DNA from: Bacillota bacterium
Lineage (GTDB): Bacteria > Bacillota > Ch66 > Ch109
Direction of reading: 5' to 3'
Length of the DNA stretch: 64,000 nt
Assembly (NCBI GenBank): GCA_013178275.1
Contig: JABLWZ010000005.1
Location: 62,001 to 126,000, forward strand
Shown: positions 33,119 to 43,063 of the stretch, in pieces
How positions within the stretch are numbered: position 1 is the stretch's first letter
Layout of the letters: each line of letters opens with the position of its first letter
Translations under genes and position numbers: made by a program
The notes under the pieces: generated by a model
Told to the model about the DNA's origin: nothing
The model's database searches: none
The model's input: the letters and a program-made list of their open reading frames with translations, nothing else

Positions 33119-34156
33119 GTGAGGATCGATGAAAGAAAACAGAAGGTGCTGGAGGCCATCATCAAGGATTATGTGGCTACCGCTGAGCCTGTCGGATCTC
33201 GTACCATCGCCCGCAAGTATGGCCTGGGGGTCAGCCCGGCCACCATCCGCAACGAGATGGCGGACCTGGAAGAGCTGGGCCTGATAGAGCAGCCCCATAC
33301 CTCGGCTGGGAGGATTCCCTCCCAGCGGGGTTACAGATACTACGTGGACTGCCTGATGGAGAAGTACAACCTGAACGTCGAGGAGAGGACCTCGGTATCC
33401 AACAGCTTCGCCCGCCGGATACGGGAAATCGACACGGTGCTGAACGATACCGGGCGGCTGCTGTCGCAGCTGACCAGCTACACCGCCATCATCAGCGGTC
33501 CCAAGGCCAGCCAGAGCAGCATCCAGCGCATCGAGTTCATCTCGCTGAACCCGGGTAAGACCCTGATGGTGATGCTCACCGATACCGGGGGGGCGGTCAA
33601 CAAGGTGCTGGACGTCCCGGAGCAGCTAACGGCAATGGACCTGCAGCAGGTCTCCCAGGCCTTCAACGCCCGGCTGGGGGAGATATCCATGCGGGGCATA
33701 AAGAGGACCCTGCTCCAGGAGATGCGCCACGAACTGATGCAGCAGCGGCAGTTGCTGATGGTGGTGCTGGACATATTAAGCCAGTACCTCCAGTACGGGC
33801 CCGAGGAGAAGGTCTACCTGGGCGGGATCTTAAACATCCTGAACCAGCCCGAGTTCCGCAACGTGGATAAGATAAAGAAACTGCTCACGGTCCTGGATGA
33901 GGACGAGACCGTCCGCGACCTGCTGGGAGAGGACGAAGGCCGGGGAATAATCATCCGTATCGGCGATGAAAATAAGCGGGAAGAGTTTCAGGACTGCAGT
34001 GTGATAACCGCCACCTACGAGGTGGATGGGCACGTGGGCCGGCTCGGGCTCCTGGGCCCGACCCGGATGGAGTATCCCAAGGCGGTCACGCTGCTGGACT
34101 TTATCACTTCAGCCCTGTCGGATGTGATGAAGGACTATTACGGACGGGGACAATGA
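33119..34156 (+). CDS. hrcA: Heat-inducible transcription repressor HrcA
   Basis: 345-residue repressor. The N-terminal winged helix contains VGSRTIARKYGLGVSPATIRNEMADLEELG; the GAF-like and C-terminal domains follow. It binds the CIRCE element immediately upstream, so it is autoregulated. GTG 33119 has AAGGGGG seven bases upstream. First gene of hrcA-grpE-dnaK-dnaJ. Confidence 0.97.
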   Translation: MRIDERKQKVLEAIIKDYVATAEPVGSRTIARKYGLGVSPATIRNEMADLEELGLIEQPHTSAGRIPSQRGYRYYVDCLMEKYNLNVEERTSVSNSFARRIREIDTVLNDTGRLLSQLTSYTAIISGPKASQSSIQRIEFISLNPGKTLMVMLTDTGGAVNKVLDVPEQLTAMDLQQVSQAFNARLGEISMRGIKRTLLQEMRHELMQQRQLLMVVLDILSQYLQYGPEEKVYLGGILNILNQPEFRNVDKIKKLLTVLDEDETVRDLLGEDEGRGIIIRIGDENKREEFQDCSVITATYEVDGHVGRLGLLGPTRMEYPKAVTLLDFITSALSDVMKDYYGRGQ

Positions 34157-34181
34157 GCTACTAATGGAGGGATGATATCAG

Positions 34182-34817
34182 GTGCCGGTCGAAGAAGCGA
34201 AAGAAAACCAGGAAACAAACGAGGCTCACGATCAAACACCAGTGAATGAGGGTGAACTGCCCGGGGAGAGCGGGGATGCGGCCGGACTGTCTGAGGAGCA
34301 GCTCCGGGAGCTGGTCGATCGGCTGACCGGGGAACTGGACGCCTCCAAGCAGCGGGTCGAGACCTATTACCGGCGCCTGCTTCGGATGGAGGCCGATTTC
34401 GATAACTTTCGCCGGCGGGCCCGGGCGGAGAAAGAGGAGATTCAGCTGCACGCGGCGGAGAAGGTCATCACCGGGCTGCTCCCGGTGCTGGATAACTTGG
34501 AGCGGGCGCTGGAAGCGGTTAAAAACACCCACGACATCGAGGCCCTGATCCAGGGGCTGGAGATGGTCCACCGGGGCTTTAAGGACATCCTCGACCGCGA
34601 GGGACTGAAGGTCATGGAGGTGCTGGGCCGGGACTTCGACCCCGAGATGCACGAGGCCATGGCCCAGGTACCGGCCGCGGAGGCGGAGACCCCAGACAAT
34701 ACTATCGTCCGGGAGTTTCAAAAGGGCTACCTGCTGCGGGGTAAGGTGATCCGGCCCGCCCGGGTGGCGGTGGCCAAGGAGGTCTCCCCCGAATCCGGGG
34801 ACGCTGACGGCCAATAG
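34182..34817 (+). CDS. grpE: Nucleotide exchange factor GrpE
   Basis: 211 residues. An acidic disordered N-terminus of about 45 residues is followed by a long coiled coil (LDASKQRVETYYRRLLRMEADFDNFRRRARAEKEE in part) and a C-terminal beta domain ending VIRPARVAVAKE. It releases ADP from DnaK. GTG 34182 follows GGAGGGA at 9 bases. Confidence 0.96.
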   Translation: MPVEEAKENQETNEAHDQTPVNEGELPGESGDAAGLSEEQLRELVDRLTGELDASKQRVETYYRRLLRMEADFDNFRRRARAEKEEIQLHAAEKVITGLLPVLDNLERALEAVKNTHDIEALIQGLEMVHRGFKDILDREGLKVMEVLGRDFDPEMHEAMAQVPAAEAETPDNTIVREFQKGYLLRGKVIRPARVAVAKEVSPESGDADGQ

Positions 34818-34862
34818 ATTTAGCTGCCTTTACAAAACTAATACGACGGAGGAGGATACGAA

Positions 34863-36704
34863 ATGGCAAAGGTTGTAGGAATTGACCTGGGTACTACCAA
34901 CTCATGCGTGGCTATTATCGAAGGAGGTCAGCCAGAGGTCATTCCCAACCGGGAAGGGGGAAGAATAACCCCCTCAGTTGTTGGATTTTCTAAAACCGGG
35001 GAGCGGCTGGTAGGCCAGATCGCCAAGCGGCAGGCCATCACCAACCCCGACCGCACCGTGATCTCGATCAAGAGACAGATGGGGACCGATTACAAGGTCA
35101 AGGTTGACGATAAAAGCTATTCCCCACCCGAGATTTCAGCGATGATTTTACAGAAGATCAAGGCGGACGCCGAGGCCTACCTCGGCCAGACCATCACCCA
35201 GGCGGTCATCACCGTGCCCGCCTACTTCACCGACAGCCAGCGGCAGGCGACCAAGGACGCGGGGGCCATCGCGGGCCTCGAGGTGCTGCGCATCATCAAC
35301 GAGCCGACCGCTGCCTCCCTGGCCTACGGCCTGGACAAACAGGAGCAGGACCACACCATCCTGGTATACGACCTGGGCGGCGGGACCTTCGATGTCTCCA
35401 TCCTGGAGCTGGGCGGCGGCGTCTTCGAGGTGAAGGCCACCAGCGGCAACAACCGGCTGGGCGGGGATGACTTCGACAAGCGGGTCATGGACTGGGCGAT
35501 CGCGGAGTTCAAGAAAGAGACCGGGATCGACCTGGGCGCCGACAAGATGGCGGCCCAGCGCCTGCGCGAAGCGGCGGAAAAGGCCAAGGTCGAACTCTCG
35601 ACGGTGTTCACCGCCAATATCAACCTGCCCTTTATCACCGCCAACGCGGACGGCCCGCTGCACATGGACCTCACCCTGACCCGGGCCAAGTTCGAGGAAC
35701 TGATCCGCGACCTGGTCGAGATGACGGTAGGGCCGACCAAGCAGGCGCTTTCCGACGCCAAGTTGAAACCATCCGACATCAACCGGGTCATCCTGGTGGG
35801 AGGGTCCACCCGAGTGCCCCTGGTGGAGAAGACGGTCAAGGACCTGATCGGCAAGGAACCCTACAAGGGCATCAACCCTGACGAGGTGGTGGCCCTGGGA
35901 GCCGCGATCCAGGCGGAGATACTGGCGGGCGAGGGACCGGGGGACATCGTCCTCCTCGATGTGACCCCGCTGTCGCTGGGCATCGAGACCCTGGGCAACA
36001 TTTTCACCCAGCTGATCGAGCGCAACACTACCATCCCGACCTCCAAGAGCCAGGTCTTTTCGACCGCGGCCGATATGCAGACCAGCGTCGAGATACACGT
36101 GCTGCAGGGGGAAAGGAAGATGGCCCGGGACAACAAGACCCTGGGGCGGTTCATCCTGGACGGGATTCCCCCGGCACCGAGAGGGGTGCCGCAGATCGAG
36201 GTCAAGTTCGATATAGACGTCAACGGGATAGTGCATGTTTCCGCCCGCGACATGGGGACCGGCAAGGAGCAGAAGGTGACCATCACCGGCACCAGCGGGC
36301 TGAGCAGTTCCGATATCGAGAAGATGCGCGACGAGGCTGACAAGTACGCGGAAGAAGACAAGCAGCGCCTGGAAGAGGCCGAGACCCGCAACAACGCCGA
36401 CTCCCTGGTCTACCAGACCGAAAAGACCCTGAAGGATCTGGAGGGCAAGGGCGACCCGACGGAGCGGGAGAAGATCGAGGCGGCCAAGAACAAGCTCAAA
36501 GAAAACCTGGAAGGCAAAGACCTGCAGCAGATTAAATCGGAGATGGAGGAACTGACCAATCTGTTGTACGCCTTCAGCTCCAAGGTCTACCAGCAGGAAG
36601 GCAAGACCGAGCCGGGCCCGGGGGGCGCTCCCGAGGGAGGCGCCAAGGACGAAAAGGTGGTAGACGCTGATTACCACGTGGTGGATGACGATCAGAAGAA
36701 GTAA
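34863..36704 (+). CDS. dnaK: Chaperone DnaK (Hsp70)
   Basis: 613 residues. The opening [16 protein letters not shown] and [14 protein letters not shown] are the ATPase phosphate motifs, and [15 protein letters not shown] lies further on. The substrate-binding domain and lid follow, with an acidic Gly/Pro-rich tail ending [10 protein letters not shown]. Ribosome site GGAGGA precedes ATG 34863. Cotranscribed from the CIRCE promoter. A long open frame on the opposite strand is a codon-bias shadow. Confidence 0.98.
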   Translation: MAKVVGIDLGTTNSCVAIIEGGQPEVIPNREGGRITPSVVGFSKTGERLVGQIAKRQAITNPDRTVISIKRQMGTDYKVKVDDKSYSPPEISAMILQKIKADAEAYLGQTITQAVITVPAYFTDSQRQATKDAGAIAGLEVLRIINEPTAASLAYGLDKQEQDHTILVYDLGGGTFDVSILELGGGVFEVKATSGNNRLGGDDFDKRVMDWAIAEFKKETGIDLGADKMAAQRLREAAEKAKVELSTVFTANINLPFITANADGPLHMDLTLTRAKFEELIRDLVEMTVGPTKQALSDAKLKPSDINRVILVGGSTRVPLVEKTVKDLIGKEPYKGINPDEVVALGAAIQAEILAGEGPGDIVLLDVTPLSLGIETLGNIFTQLIERNTTIPTSKSQVFSTAADMQTSVEIHVLQGERKMARDNKTLGRFILDGIPPAPRGVPQIEVKFDIDVNGIVHVSARDMGTGKEQKVTITGTSGLSSSDIEKMRDEADKYAEEDKQRLEEAETRNNADSLVYQTEKTLKDLEGKGDPTEREKIEAAKNKLKENLEGKDLQQIKSEMEELTNLLYAFSSKVYQQEGKTEPGPGGAPEGGAKDEKVVDADYHVVDDDQKK

Positions 36705-36737
36705 CTCGAGGCCTACTCGGGAAGGGTGATAAGCCGG

Positions 36738-37892
36738 ATGAGCAAACGGGACTACTACGAGGTACTGGGGGTTGGAAAGAACGCCGACGAGGCGGAACTG
36801 AAAAAGGCCTACCGCAAGCTGGCCCTGCAGTACCATCCCGACCGCAACAAGGAAGACGCTGACGCCTCGGAAAAGTTTAAGGAGATCAACGAGGCCTACG
36901 AGGTCCTGAGCGACCCGGAAAAACGCGCCAAGTACGACCAATTCGGCCATGCCGCCTTCAGGGGCGGCGCGGAGGGTTTTGGCGGCAGTCCGTTCGGTGA
37001 CTTCGGAGGTTTCGGTTTCGGCGACCTGGGTGACATCTTCGAGTCGGTGTTCGGCGGCGGGTTCGGAGGTGCCAACCGTCGGACCGGCCCTCAGCCGGGT
37101 CCCGACCTGCGGCTGGACATGGAGATCACCCTGGAAGAGGCGGCAGCCGGCCTGGAGAAAGACGTCGAGATACCGCGGGCCGAGGACTGTACCCGCTGCC
37201 ACGGCAGCGGGGCCGAGCCCGGCACCGAGACCAAACGCTGTCCCACCTGCAACGGGACCGGGCAGGTGCGTACGACCCAGAGCACCCTGCTGGGGCAATT
37301 CCAGACAGTGAGGCCCTGTACCCAGTGCCAGGGGGAAGGCCGGATCATCGAAAAACCCTGTACCGAGTGCCGCGGGAGGGGCAAGGTCCGCCGGGTCAGG
37401 AAGATCAAGGTCACGGTCCCGGCGGGGGTGGACACCGGTTCCAAGCTGCGGCTGGCTGGAGAGGGCGAGTCCGGAGTGCGGGGAGGCCCCCCGGGCGACC
37501 TGTACGTGATCATCCACGTGAAGCCGCATAAGGTGTTCCAGCGGCAGTACGACGACCTGATCTGCGAGCTGAATATTTCATTCGCCCAGGCGGCCCTGGG
37601 CGACGAGATAGAGGTCCCCACCCTGGAAGGCAAGGCTAAGTTCAAGATACCCGAGGGAACCCAGACCGAGACCGTGTTCCGAATGCGGGGCAAGGGGATG
37701 CCCAAGCTCCGGGGTTACGGGCGCGGAGACATGCACGTTAGGGTCACGGTGGTCACCCCCACCCGCCTGAACGAACACCAGAAGGAGCTGCTGCTGAAGT
37801 TCTCCGAGAGCCTGGGGGAAACGGTCACGCCGAAAGAGGGCGGCAAAGAGAAGGGCTTCTTCGGCAAGGTCAAGGACGCGATCACCGGATAG
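36738..37892 (+). CDS. dnaJ: Chaperone DnaJ (Hsp40)
   Basis: 384 residues. The J domain carries HPD ([11 protein letters not shown]), followed by a Gly/Phe-rich region. Four CxxCxGxG zinc repeats follow ([32 protein letters not shown]), then the C-terminal client-binding domain. It stimulates DnaK ATPase. ATG 36738 is preferred over GTG 36726 because GGGAAGGGTGA lies 9 bases before the ATG. Confidence 0.98.
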   Translation: MSKRDYYEVLGVGKNADEAELKKAYRKLALQYHPDRNKEDADASEKFKEINEAYEVLSDPEKRAKYDQFGHAAFRGGAEGFGGSPFGDFGGFGFGDLGDIFESVFGGGFGGANRRTGPQPGPDLRLDMEITLEEAAAGLEKDVEIPRAEDCTRCHGSGAEPGTETKRCPTCNGTGQVRTTQSTLLGQFQTVRPCTQCQGEGRIIEKPCTECRGRGKVRRVRKIKVTVPAGVDTGSKLRLAGEGESGVRGGPPGDLYVIIHVKPHKVFQRQYDDLICELNISFAQAALGDEIEVPTLEGKAKFKIPEGTQTETVFRMRGKGMPKLRGYGRGDMHVRVTVVTPTRLNEHQKELLLKFSESLGETVTPKEGGKEKGFFGKVKDAITG

Positions 37893-37903
37893 GAGATGAA
37901 GGA

Positions 37904-38866
37904 TTGATCTGGCAGGAGATTCGGGTCAAAACCACTCGGGAGGCAGTCGACCTGGTATCGGATGTTTTCCTAGAACTGGGTTTCAGTGGAGTGGTGATAG
38001 AGGACCCGCAGCTTATACTAGAACGCATCAACACCTCGGGATGGGACCATTACGAATTCCCTCCCGAGGTTCTGCATGGGGACCAGGTGACGGTGAAAGC
38101 CTACCTCCCGAAGCCGGGGGAGGGGGAAGCGGACCGGGGATGGTCCCGACGCCTGGAGGATTTAAGGGCGCGGCTGGCCGCGCTCTGGGGTGAGAAGGAG
38201 GCCCAGGGGCGGGTTTCCCTGCATGAGGTGCGGGAGGAGGACTGGGCGGAGGCCTGGAAGCGGTTTTACCGGCCGATCCGGGTATTGGACCGCCTGATCG
38301 TCGTGCCCGCCTGGGAGGGGTACCGACCCGAACCCGGCGAACTGGTGATAGAACTCGACCCGGGGATGGCCTTCGGGACCGGGCAGCACCCGACCACCCT
38401 GCACTGCCTGAAGGCCCTGGCGGGCCGGGTGAAGCCGGGCGACAGCATCATCGACATCGGCACGGGTTCAGGGGTGCTGGCGATCGCGGCCGCCAAGCTC
38501 GGGGCTTCCCGGGTGCTGGCGATCGACGTCGACCCCCTGGCGGTGAAGATAGCGGAGGAGAACTTCCGAAAGAACCGGGTCGAGGACCGAATCCAGGTGT
38601 CGACCGGGGACCTTCTGGCGGGTGCCGGGCCGGGTGAAGCCGCCGGGTACGACCTGATCGTCGCCAACATCATAGCGGACACCATCAAGAGGCTGGGCCC
38701 CCAGGCCTATTCGTTCATCAAACCGGGGGGATGCTTCATAGGAGCGGGAATCATCCGGGAACGCCTGGACGAGGTCCTGGCGGTACTGAAGGAAACCGGT
38801 TTTTCGGTGGAGGAGATAAACGAGACCGGAGAATGGTCCACGGTGGTAATGCGGAAGGCGGCCTAG
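37904..38866 (+). CDS. prmA: Ribosomal protein L11 methyltransferase
   Basis: 320-residue SAM-dependent methyltransferase. A small N-terminal L11-binding domain is followed by the Rossmann methyltransferase: GMAFGTGQHPTT, motif I IIDIGTGSGVLAIAAAKLGA and the NPPF-like post-motif VANIIAD. TTG 37904 is the start, with AGGAG about 8 bases upstream. It lies 11 bases after dnaJ, as in Bacillus. Confidence 0.96.
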   Translation: MIWQEIRVKTTREAVDLVSDVFLELGFSGVVIEDPQLILERINTSGWDHYEFPPEVLHGDQVTVKAYLPKPGEGEADRGWSRRLEDLRARLAALWGEKEAQGRVSLHEVREEDWAEAWKRFYRPIRVLDRLIVVPAWEGYRPEPGELVIELDPGMAFGTGQHPTTLHCLKALAGRVKPGDSIIDIGTGSGVLAIAAAKLGASRVLAIDVDPLAVKIAEENFRKNRVEDRIQVSTGDLLAGAGPGEAAGYDLIVANIIADTIKRLGPQAYSFIKPGGCFIGAGIIRERLDEVLAVLKETGFSVEEINETGEWSTVVMRKAA

Positions 38867-38868
38867 AG

Positions 38869-39645
38869 ATGAAGCAGCTCAGGCGGTTTTATGCGCCGGG
38901 GAGCTATCGCCCCCAGCAGACAGTGATCATCAAGGGCCGGGAGGCCCACCACATCACCCGGGTGCTCAGGATGCGCCCGGGGGACGAACTGCTCGTCCTG
39001 GACGGGTCTGGCGCTGAGTTCCACGGCCGGATAAAGCAGGCCAGCCCGCAGGAGGTAATCGTCACCCTGCTGTCCCGGGAGGAATCGACCCCCGAACCCC
39101 CGGTCCGGGTGGTCCTGGCCCAGGGGATACCCAAGGGGGACAAGCTGGACCTGATAATCCAGAAGGGGACCGAGCTGGGGCTCTCCCGGCTGGTCCCGCT
39201 GTCCACACCACGGTCGGTGGTCCGGCCCGAGCCGGACTGGCTCGAGCACCGGGCGGAGAGGTGGCGGAGGGTGGCGGCAGAGGCCGCCAAACAGTGCCGG
39301 CGTTCCCGCCTGCCGGAGATAGACCGGGTCCAGACCCTGGAGGAGGCCCTGCGGTCGATACCCAGCGGCGCCCTGGCCCTGATCCCCTGGGAAGGAGAGG
39401 GCGAATCCTGGTTGAAGGACCTGCTGCGGGAGAAGGCCGACACCCCCGAGGTATGGATTTTTATCGGCCCGGAGGGGGGCTGGGAGCCGGGAGAGGTGGC
39501 CATGGCCCGCGAGGCCGGGGTGATCCCGGTGACCCTGGGGCCGAGAATTCTCCGAACCGAGACCGCCGCCCTGGCGCTGCTCAGCATCCTGATGTACGAG
39601 CGCGGCGATATGGGCGAGAGAAAGCGGGAAACGTCAGATGAGTAA
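38869..39645 (+). CDS. rsmE: 16S rRNA m3U1498 methyltransferase RsmE
   Basis: 258-residue SPOUT (trefoil-knot) methyltransferase. The N-terminal PUA-like region contains AHHITRVLRMRPGDEL. The knot motifs are IPKGDKLDLIIQKGTELG, FIGPEGGWEPGE and LGPRILRTETAALALLS. It methylates U1498 of 16S rRNA. ATG 38869 is two bases after the prmA stop. The stop overlaps the start of mtaB by 8 bases. Confidence 0.96.
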   Translation: MKQLRRFYAPGSYRPQQTVIIKGREAHHITRVLRMRPGDELLVLDGSGAEFHGRIKQASPQEVIVTLLSREESTPEPPVRVVLAQGIPKGDKLDLIIQKGTELGLSRLVPLSTPRSVVRPEPDWLEHRAERWRRVAAEAAKQCRRSRLPEIDRVQTLEEALRSIPSGALALIPWEGEGESWLKDLLREKADTPEVWIFIGPEGGWEPGEVAMAREAGVIPVTLGPRILRTETAALALLSILMYERGDMGERKRETSDE

Positions 39646-41020
39646 GAGTGTGGCCGCCCATACCCTGGGTTGCAAGGTGAATCAGCACGAGACCGAGTCG
39701 CTGCTGGAGATGTTCCGCCGCCGAGGTTACGAGGTGGTGGATTTCGATTCTCCGGCCAGCGTTTACATTATCAACACCTGTACGGTGACCCACCTGGGCG
39801 ACCGCAAGTCGCGCCAGGTCATCCGCCAGGCCGCGAAGCGGAACCCGGAGGCCAAGGTGGTGGTGACCGGGTGCTACGCCCAGAGGGCTCCGGAGGAGAT
39901 CGCCGGCATCCCCGGGGTCAGCCTGATACTGGGCAACCGGGGACGCGACCAGCTGGTCGACCTGGTGGAAGGGATCAGCGGGGGGGATTCCGGGAAGGAG
40001 GATGCCCTTACCCCCGGCCCGCGCCGGGTGGTCTCCGACATCAGCCGCTGCCGGGAGTTCGAGGAACTGCCCTTTGCTCTCGAACGCGGACGCACCCGGG
40101 CGATGGTCAAGGTGCAGGAGGGGTGCAGCCAGTTCTGCAGCTACTGCATCGTGCCCTACACCCGCGGCCCGGTTCGCAGCCGGCGGGAAGAGGAGATAAT
40201 CCGAGAGATCGCGGCCCTGGTGGAAAACGGGTACCGGGAGGTGGTCCTCACCGGCATCCACACCTCGGCCTACGGACAGGACCGTATCGTCGACGGGAAA
40301 CGGGAGGCGGACCTGGCCACCCTGGTGGAGGACATCCTGCTCCAGGTGCCTGACCTGCCCCGACTGCGCATCAGTTCGGTGGAACCGGTCGAGGTGCCTG
40401 ACGCCATTCCCGATCTGATGAACCGGCATCCCACCTTCTGCCGCCACCTGCACCTGCCGCTGCAGAGCGGCGACGACCGGGTGCTGAAGATGATGCGGAG
40501 ACCGTACACCTCCAGCCAGTACGCGGCGGTAGTCGAGGGACTGAGGCGCCGGGTGGAAGGTCTGGCGGTAACCGCCGACATCATGGTGGGATTCCCGGGG
40601 GAGACCGATCAGAACTTTGAAAACTCGTACCGGCTGGTCCGGGACCTGGGACTATCCGACCTCCACGTCTTCAAGTACAGCCCCCGGCCGGGGACCCCGG
40701 CCGCGGCTTTATCCGACCAGGTGCCTCCTCCGGTCAAGGAGGAGAGGAGCAAGGCCCTGCTGGAACTGGCGGGGAGGTTGAGGCGGGATTTTGCCCGGGG
40801 TTTCCTGGGCACCACCCGGGGGGTCCTGATCGAGCAGCAGGTGCCGGGGAAAAAGCAGAGACCCACGGGCGGCTCGGGCACCGCAGTCTGGGAGGGGTAC
40901 ACCGACAACTACCTCCGGGTGGCGGTGGAGGTTCCCGGGGGCGAGGACGCCCGCGGCCGGCTGGCCCGGGTAAAATTGACCGGGTTGGGCTGGGATATGG
41001 TTTTAGGGGAAATCATATAG
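39638..41020 (+). CDS. mtaB: tRNA ct6A/t6A37 methylthiotransferase MtaB
   Basis: 460-residue methylthiotransferase. The N-terminal UPF0004 cluster cysteines are in LGCKVNQ, NTCTVT and TGCYAQ; the radical SAM cluster is CSQFCSYCIVPYTRG. A TRAM-like C-terminus follows. MtaB adds a methylthio group to t6A at position 37 of tRNAs. The text LGCKVNQHE and the position after rsmE fit MtaB rather than MiaB or RimO. Confidence 0.94.
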   Translation: MSKSVAAHTLGCKVNQHETESLLEMFRRRGYEVVDFDSPASVYIINTCTVTHLGDRKSRQVIRQAAKRNPEAKVVVTGCYAQRAPEEIAGIPGVSLILGNRGRDQLVDLVEGISGGDSGKEDALTPGPRRVVSDISRCREFEELPFALERGRTRAMVKVQEGCSQFCSYCIVPYTRGPVRSRREEEIIREIAALVENGYREVVLTGIHTSAYGQDRIVDGKREADLATLVEDILLQVPDLPRLRISSVEPVEVPDAIPDLMNRHPTFCRHLHLPLQSGDDRVLKMMRRPYTSSQYAAVVEGLRRRVEGLAVTADIMVGFPGETDQNFENSYRLVRDLGLSDLHVFKYSPRPGTPAAALSDQVPPPVKEERSKALLELAGRLRRDFARGFLGTTRGVLIEQQVPGKKQRPTGGSGTAVWEGYTDNYLRVAVEVPGGEDARGRLARVKLTGLGWDMVLGEII

Positions 41021-41023
41021 ATA

Positions 41024-41039
41024 TTGAAAAATTTTTCAA
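41024..41039. repeat. Perfect 16-bp palindrome after mtaB
   Basis: TTGAAAAATTTTTCAA begins four bases after the mtaB stop. It may be a symmetrical operator or a weak hairpin. Confidence 0.6.
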
Positions 41040-41103
41040 GCAGGAATTAGGGCCGGTTTAGCGAATACTTTTTCGGATAGATGGATGAAGGAGGCATCAG
41101 GCT

Positions 41104-41448
41104 TTGAGTGACTGCCTTTTCTGCCGCATCGTAAACAAGGAGATCCCGGGCCAGGTGGTGTTCGAGGACGATCAGGTTCTGGGATTCAAGGACATCAGCC
41201 CGATGGCCCCGGTTCACGTTCTCCTGGTGCCCAAGCGGCATATAAGCACCCTGAACGACACCACCGAGGCCGACATCCCCCTGCTGGGCCATATCAACCG
41301 CACGGCGGCCAAACTGGCCGAGCAGCTGGGAATAGCGGAGAGCGGCTACCGATTGGTTTTAAACTGTGGCGCTGACGGCGGGCAGACGGTTTTCCACCTG
41401 CACGCCCATCTGCTGGGCGGGCGGGACCTGCATTGGCCTCCGGGTTAA
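41104..41448 (+). CDS. HIT-family nucleotide hydrolase/transferase
   Basis: 114-residue HIT protein (HinT-like). The histidine triad is HLHAHLLGG near the C-terminus; the N-terminal CLFCRIVNKEIPG is typical of bacterial HinT. Substrates are usually adenosine phosphoramidates. The start is TTG 41104, about 9 bases after GAAGGAGG. Confidence 0.95.
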   Translation: MSDCLFCRIVNKEIPGQVVFEDDQVLGFKDISPMAPVHVLLVPKRHISTLNDTTEADIPLLGHINRTAAKLAEQLGIAESGYRLVLNCGADGGQTVFHLHAHLLGGRDLHWPPG

Positions 41449-41493
41449 ACCCACCCTTCGAGGGGGCTCCCAAAAAGGTAAAGCTTCCCGTTA

Positions 41494-41523
41494 TTGACGC
41501 GAATAAATCCGACATTGTATAAT
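41494..41523 (+). promoter_or_regulatory. Predicted promoter of rpsU
   Basis: TTGACG (41494-41499) and perfect TATAAT (41518-41523) with an 18-base spacer; leader of about 75 nt before rpsU. Confidence 0.75.
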
Positions 41524-41602
41524 TAACTGTATCCCCTGTAACTGGGGGTAAAAGTTTGGCATGGAGTTTTGGCATATCTTTCGGCCGGAGGGAGGGATGT
41601 AG

Positions 41603-41779
41603 GTGAGCGAAGTTAAAGTAGGCAAAAACGAATCCCTGGACAGTGCCCTGCGCCGGTTTAAAAGGTCGTGCCAGAAGGCTGGTGTTTTGTCGGAAGTGAG
41701 GAAACGGGAACACTATGAAAAACCCAGCGTGAAGAGGAAGAAGAAGTCCGAAGCAGCCAGGAAGAGGAAGTTTAACTAA
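41603..41779 (+). CDS. rpsU: 30S ribosomal protein S21
   Basis: 58-residue bS21, GTG 41603 to TAA 41779: [20 protein letters not shown] at the start and a basic tail ([15 protein letters not shown]). GGAGGGA lies upstream. It is followed after 15 bases by yqeY, the standard rpsU-yqeY pair. Too short for many ORF callers but unmistakable. Confidence 0.96.
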   Translation: MSEVKVGKNESLDSALRRFKRSCQKAGVLSEVRKREHYEKPSVKRKKKSEAARKRKFN

Positions 41780-41794
41780 TTGGGGGCATCGGAA

Positions 41795-42253
41795 ATGTCT
41801 CTGCTCAAGAGATTGGACGACGACCTTAAAACTGCTATGAAACAACGCGAAGCCGGGCGAGTCCGGCTTTCGGTTATTCGAATGGCCAAAGCGGCGATCA
41901 AGAATCTTCAGATAGACAAGGGGCGTGAACTCACCGAGGAAGAGGTCCTGGAGGTTATCGCCCGCGAGATGAAGCTGCGCCGTGACACCCTGCCCGAGTT
42001 CGAGCGGGCGAACCGGCCCGACAAGGTCGAGGAACTCAAGGCGGAGATGGCGATCCTCGAGGAGTACCTGCCGGCCCAGCTGGACGAGGCGGAGCTAAAG
42101 GCCCTGGTCCAGGCGGCCGTGGTGAAAAGCGGGGCCCAGGGACCAAAGGAGATAGGCAAGGTCATGGCCCTGGTGATGCCGCAGGTCAAGGGGCGCGCCG
42201 ACGGCAAGCTGGTCAACCGCATCGTCAACCAGACCTTGGCGGAGAAGCAGTAA
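41795..42253 (+). CDS. yqeY: YqeY (GatB/YqeY domain) protein
   Basis: 152-residue helical protein homologous to the tail of GatB, which contacts tRNA in the Asp/Glu-tRNA amidotransferase. Conserved text: LRLSVIRMAKAAIKNLQID-like opening, EEYLPAQL and GKVMALVMPQVKGRADG. The free-standing form has no firmly established role. ATG 41795 follows TGGGGG; TTG 41780 is an alternative. Confidence 0.94.
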   Translation: MSLLKRLDDDLKTAMKQREAGRVRLSVIRMAKAAIKNLQIDKGRELTEEEVLEVIAREMKLRRDTLPEFERANRPDKVEELKAEMAILEEYLPAQLDEAELKALVQAAVVKSGAQGPKEIGKVMALVMPQVKGRADGKLVNRIVNQTLAEKQ

Positions 42254-42286
42254 CGATCGAAACCGGTCAGTCATAGTAATGCAACT

Positions 42287-42320
42287 GGTCTGGTAGGGCT
42301 GAACTGCCAGACCTTTGTTT
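42287..42320 (+). terminator. Terminator after yqeY
   Basis: GGTCTGG and CCAGACC pair around a 13-nt loop, followed by TTTGTTT. Confidence 0.75.
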
Positions 42321-42358
42321 ACTCCAAGGAAGTCTAATTTACTGGGGGAATTTTGGCC

Positions 42359-42973
42359 ATGGTTTTCCAAGGAAAGATGAACCGTAAAGCCTACCGGGCT
42401 GTCCTGTGGGTGATCATTGTCCTGGTGATAATCAGCTTCTTGATGACGATCGTCGTTCCCCTGGTGGCGGCACCGCCTCCCACGGATGCGCCAACGGCGG
42501 CTGTCCCGCCCCCGATTGAAGCAGGACTGTTTGACGCCCTGGCCGCTTGGCTGATGCAGCCCCTGGTCAGCGGTGTGCTCATCGCTGCCGGGATATCGGG
42601 TCTGGGGTTGGAGATTTTTGCCCTGAACTGGGGCCTGCCGGGTACAGCCGGGGTCATATCCCTGACGCTGTTCTTCATCGGGAGCTTCCTGGCGGGTATA
42701 GCGAACCTCTGGGCAATAGCCCTCTTCGTCCTGGGGATGGCCCTGATACTGTCCGAGCTGCTGGTATCCCCCGGCCGGTTGGCCGCCGGGATAGGCGGGG
42801 CGCTCCTGCTTGCCGCCGCGGTGGTTCTCGCCAGTCCATCGGCCATTTTGGCGGCGGTATACCTGGCGGCGGGATCTGTGACAGCGGTCCTGGTCCTGCT
42901 CTGCGCCTTCAAGGTCATCGACCTCGAGGCTATCTGGGGGCGGATCCGTCATGGAAAGTCATCCTCAGTTTAA
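42359..42973 (+). CDS. NfeD-like membrane protein without protease or OB domain
   Basis: 204 residues, almost all hydrophobic. An N-terminal membrane segment and a Pro/Ala-rich loop are followed by a multi-helix region (IFALNWGLPGTAGVISLTLFF in part) resembling the membrane section of long NfeD proteins. Both the ClpP-like serine protease part and the C-terminal OB fold are missing. It lies directly before a short NfeD and a slipin, so it may be an accessory subunit of that membrane complex (inference). ATG 42359 is favoured over TTG 42353. Confidence 0.65.
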   Translation: MVFQGKMNRKAYRAVLWVIIVLVIISFLMTIVVPLVAAPPPTDAPTAAVPPPIEAGLFDALAAWLMQPLVSGVLIAAGISGLGLEIFALNWGLPGTAGVISLTLFFIGSFLAGIANLWAIALFVLGMALILSELLVSPGRLAAGIGGALLLAAAVVLASPSAILAAVYLAAGSVTAVLVLLCAFKVIDLEAIWGRIRHGKSSSV

Positions 42974-43063
42974 ATTACCGGTATTTTCTTTGTTTCTTTG
43001 AACCTCAATCAAGCGTTAATTATATATAGGCATTTTAATCCAAGTATTGAGGAGGTGCGGCTG

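Noticed and set aside
35148..37529. A 793-codon open frame on the minus strand across dnaK and dnaJ
   Set aside because: It lies antisense to two certain genes with strong third-position GC bias, has no recognisable domain and no ribosome site; it is a composition shadow. The same applies to the long minus-strand frames over comEC, lepA and glyS.
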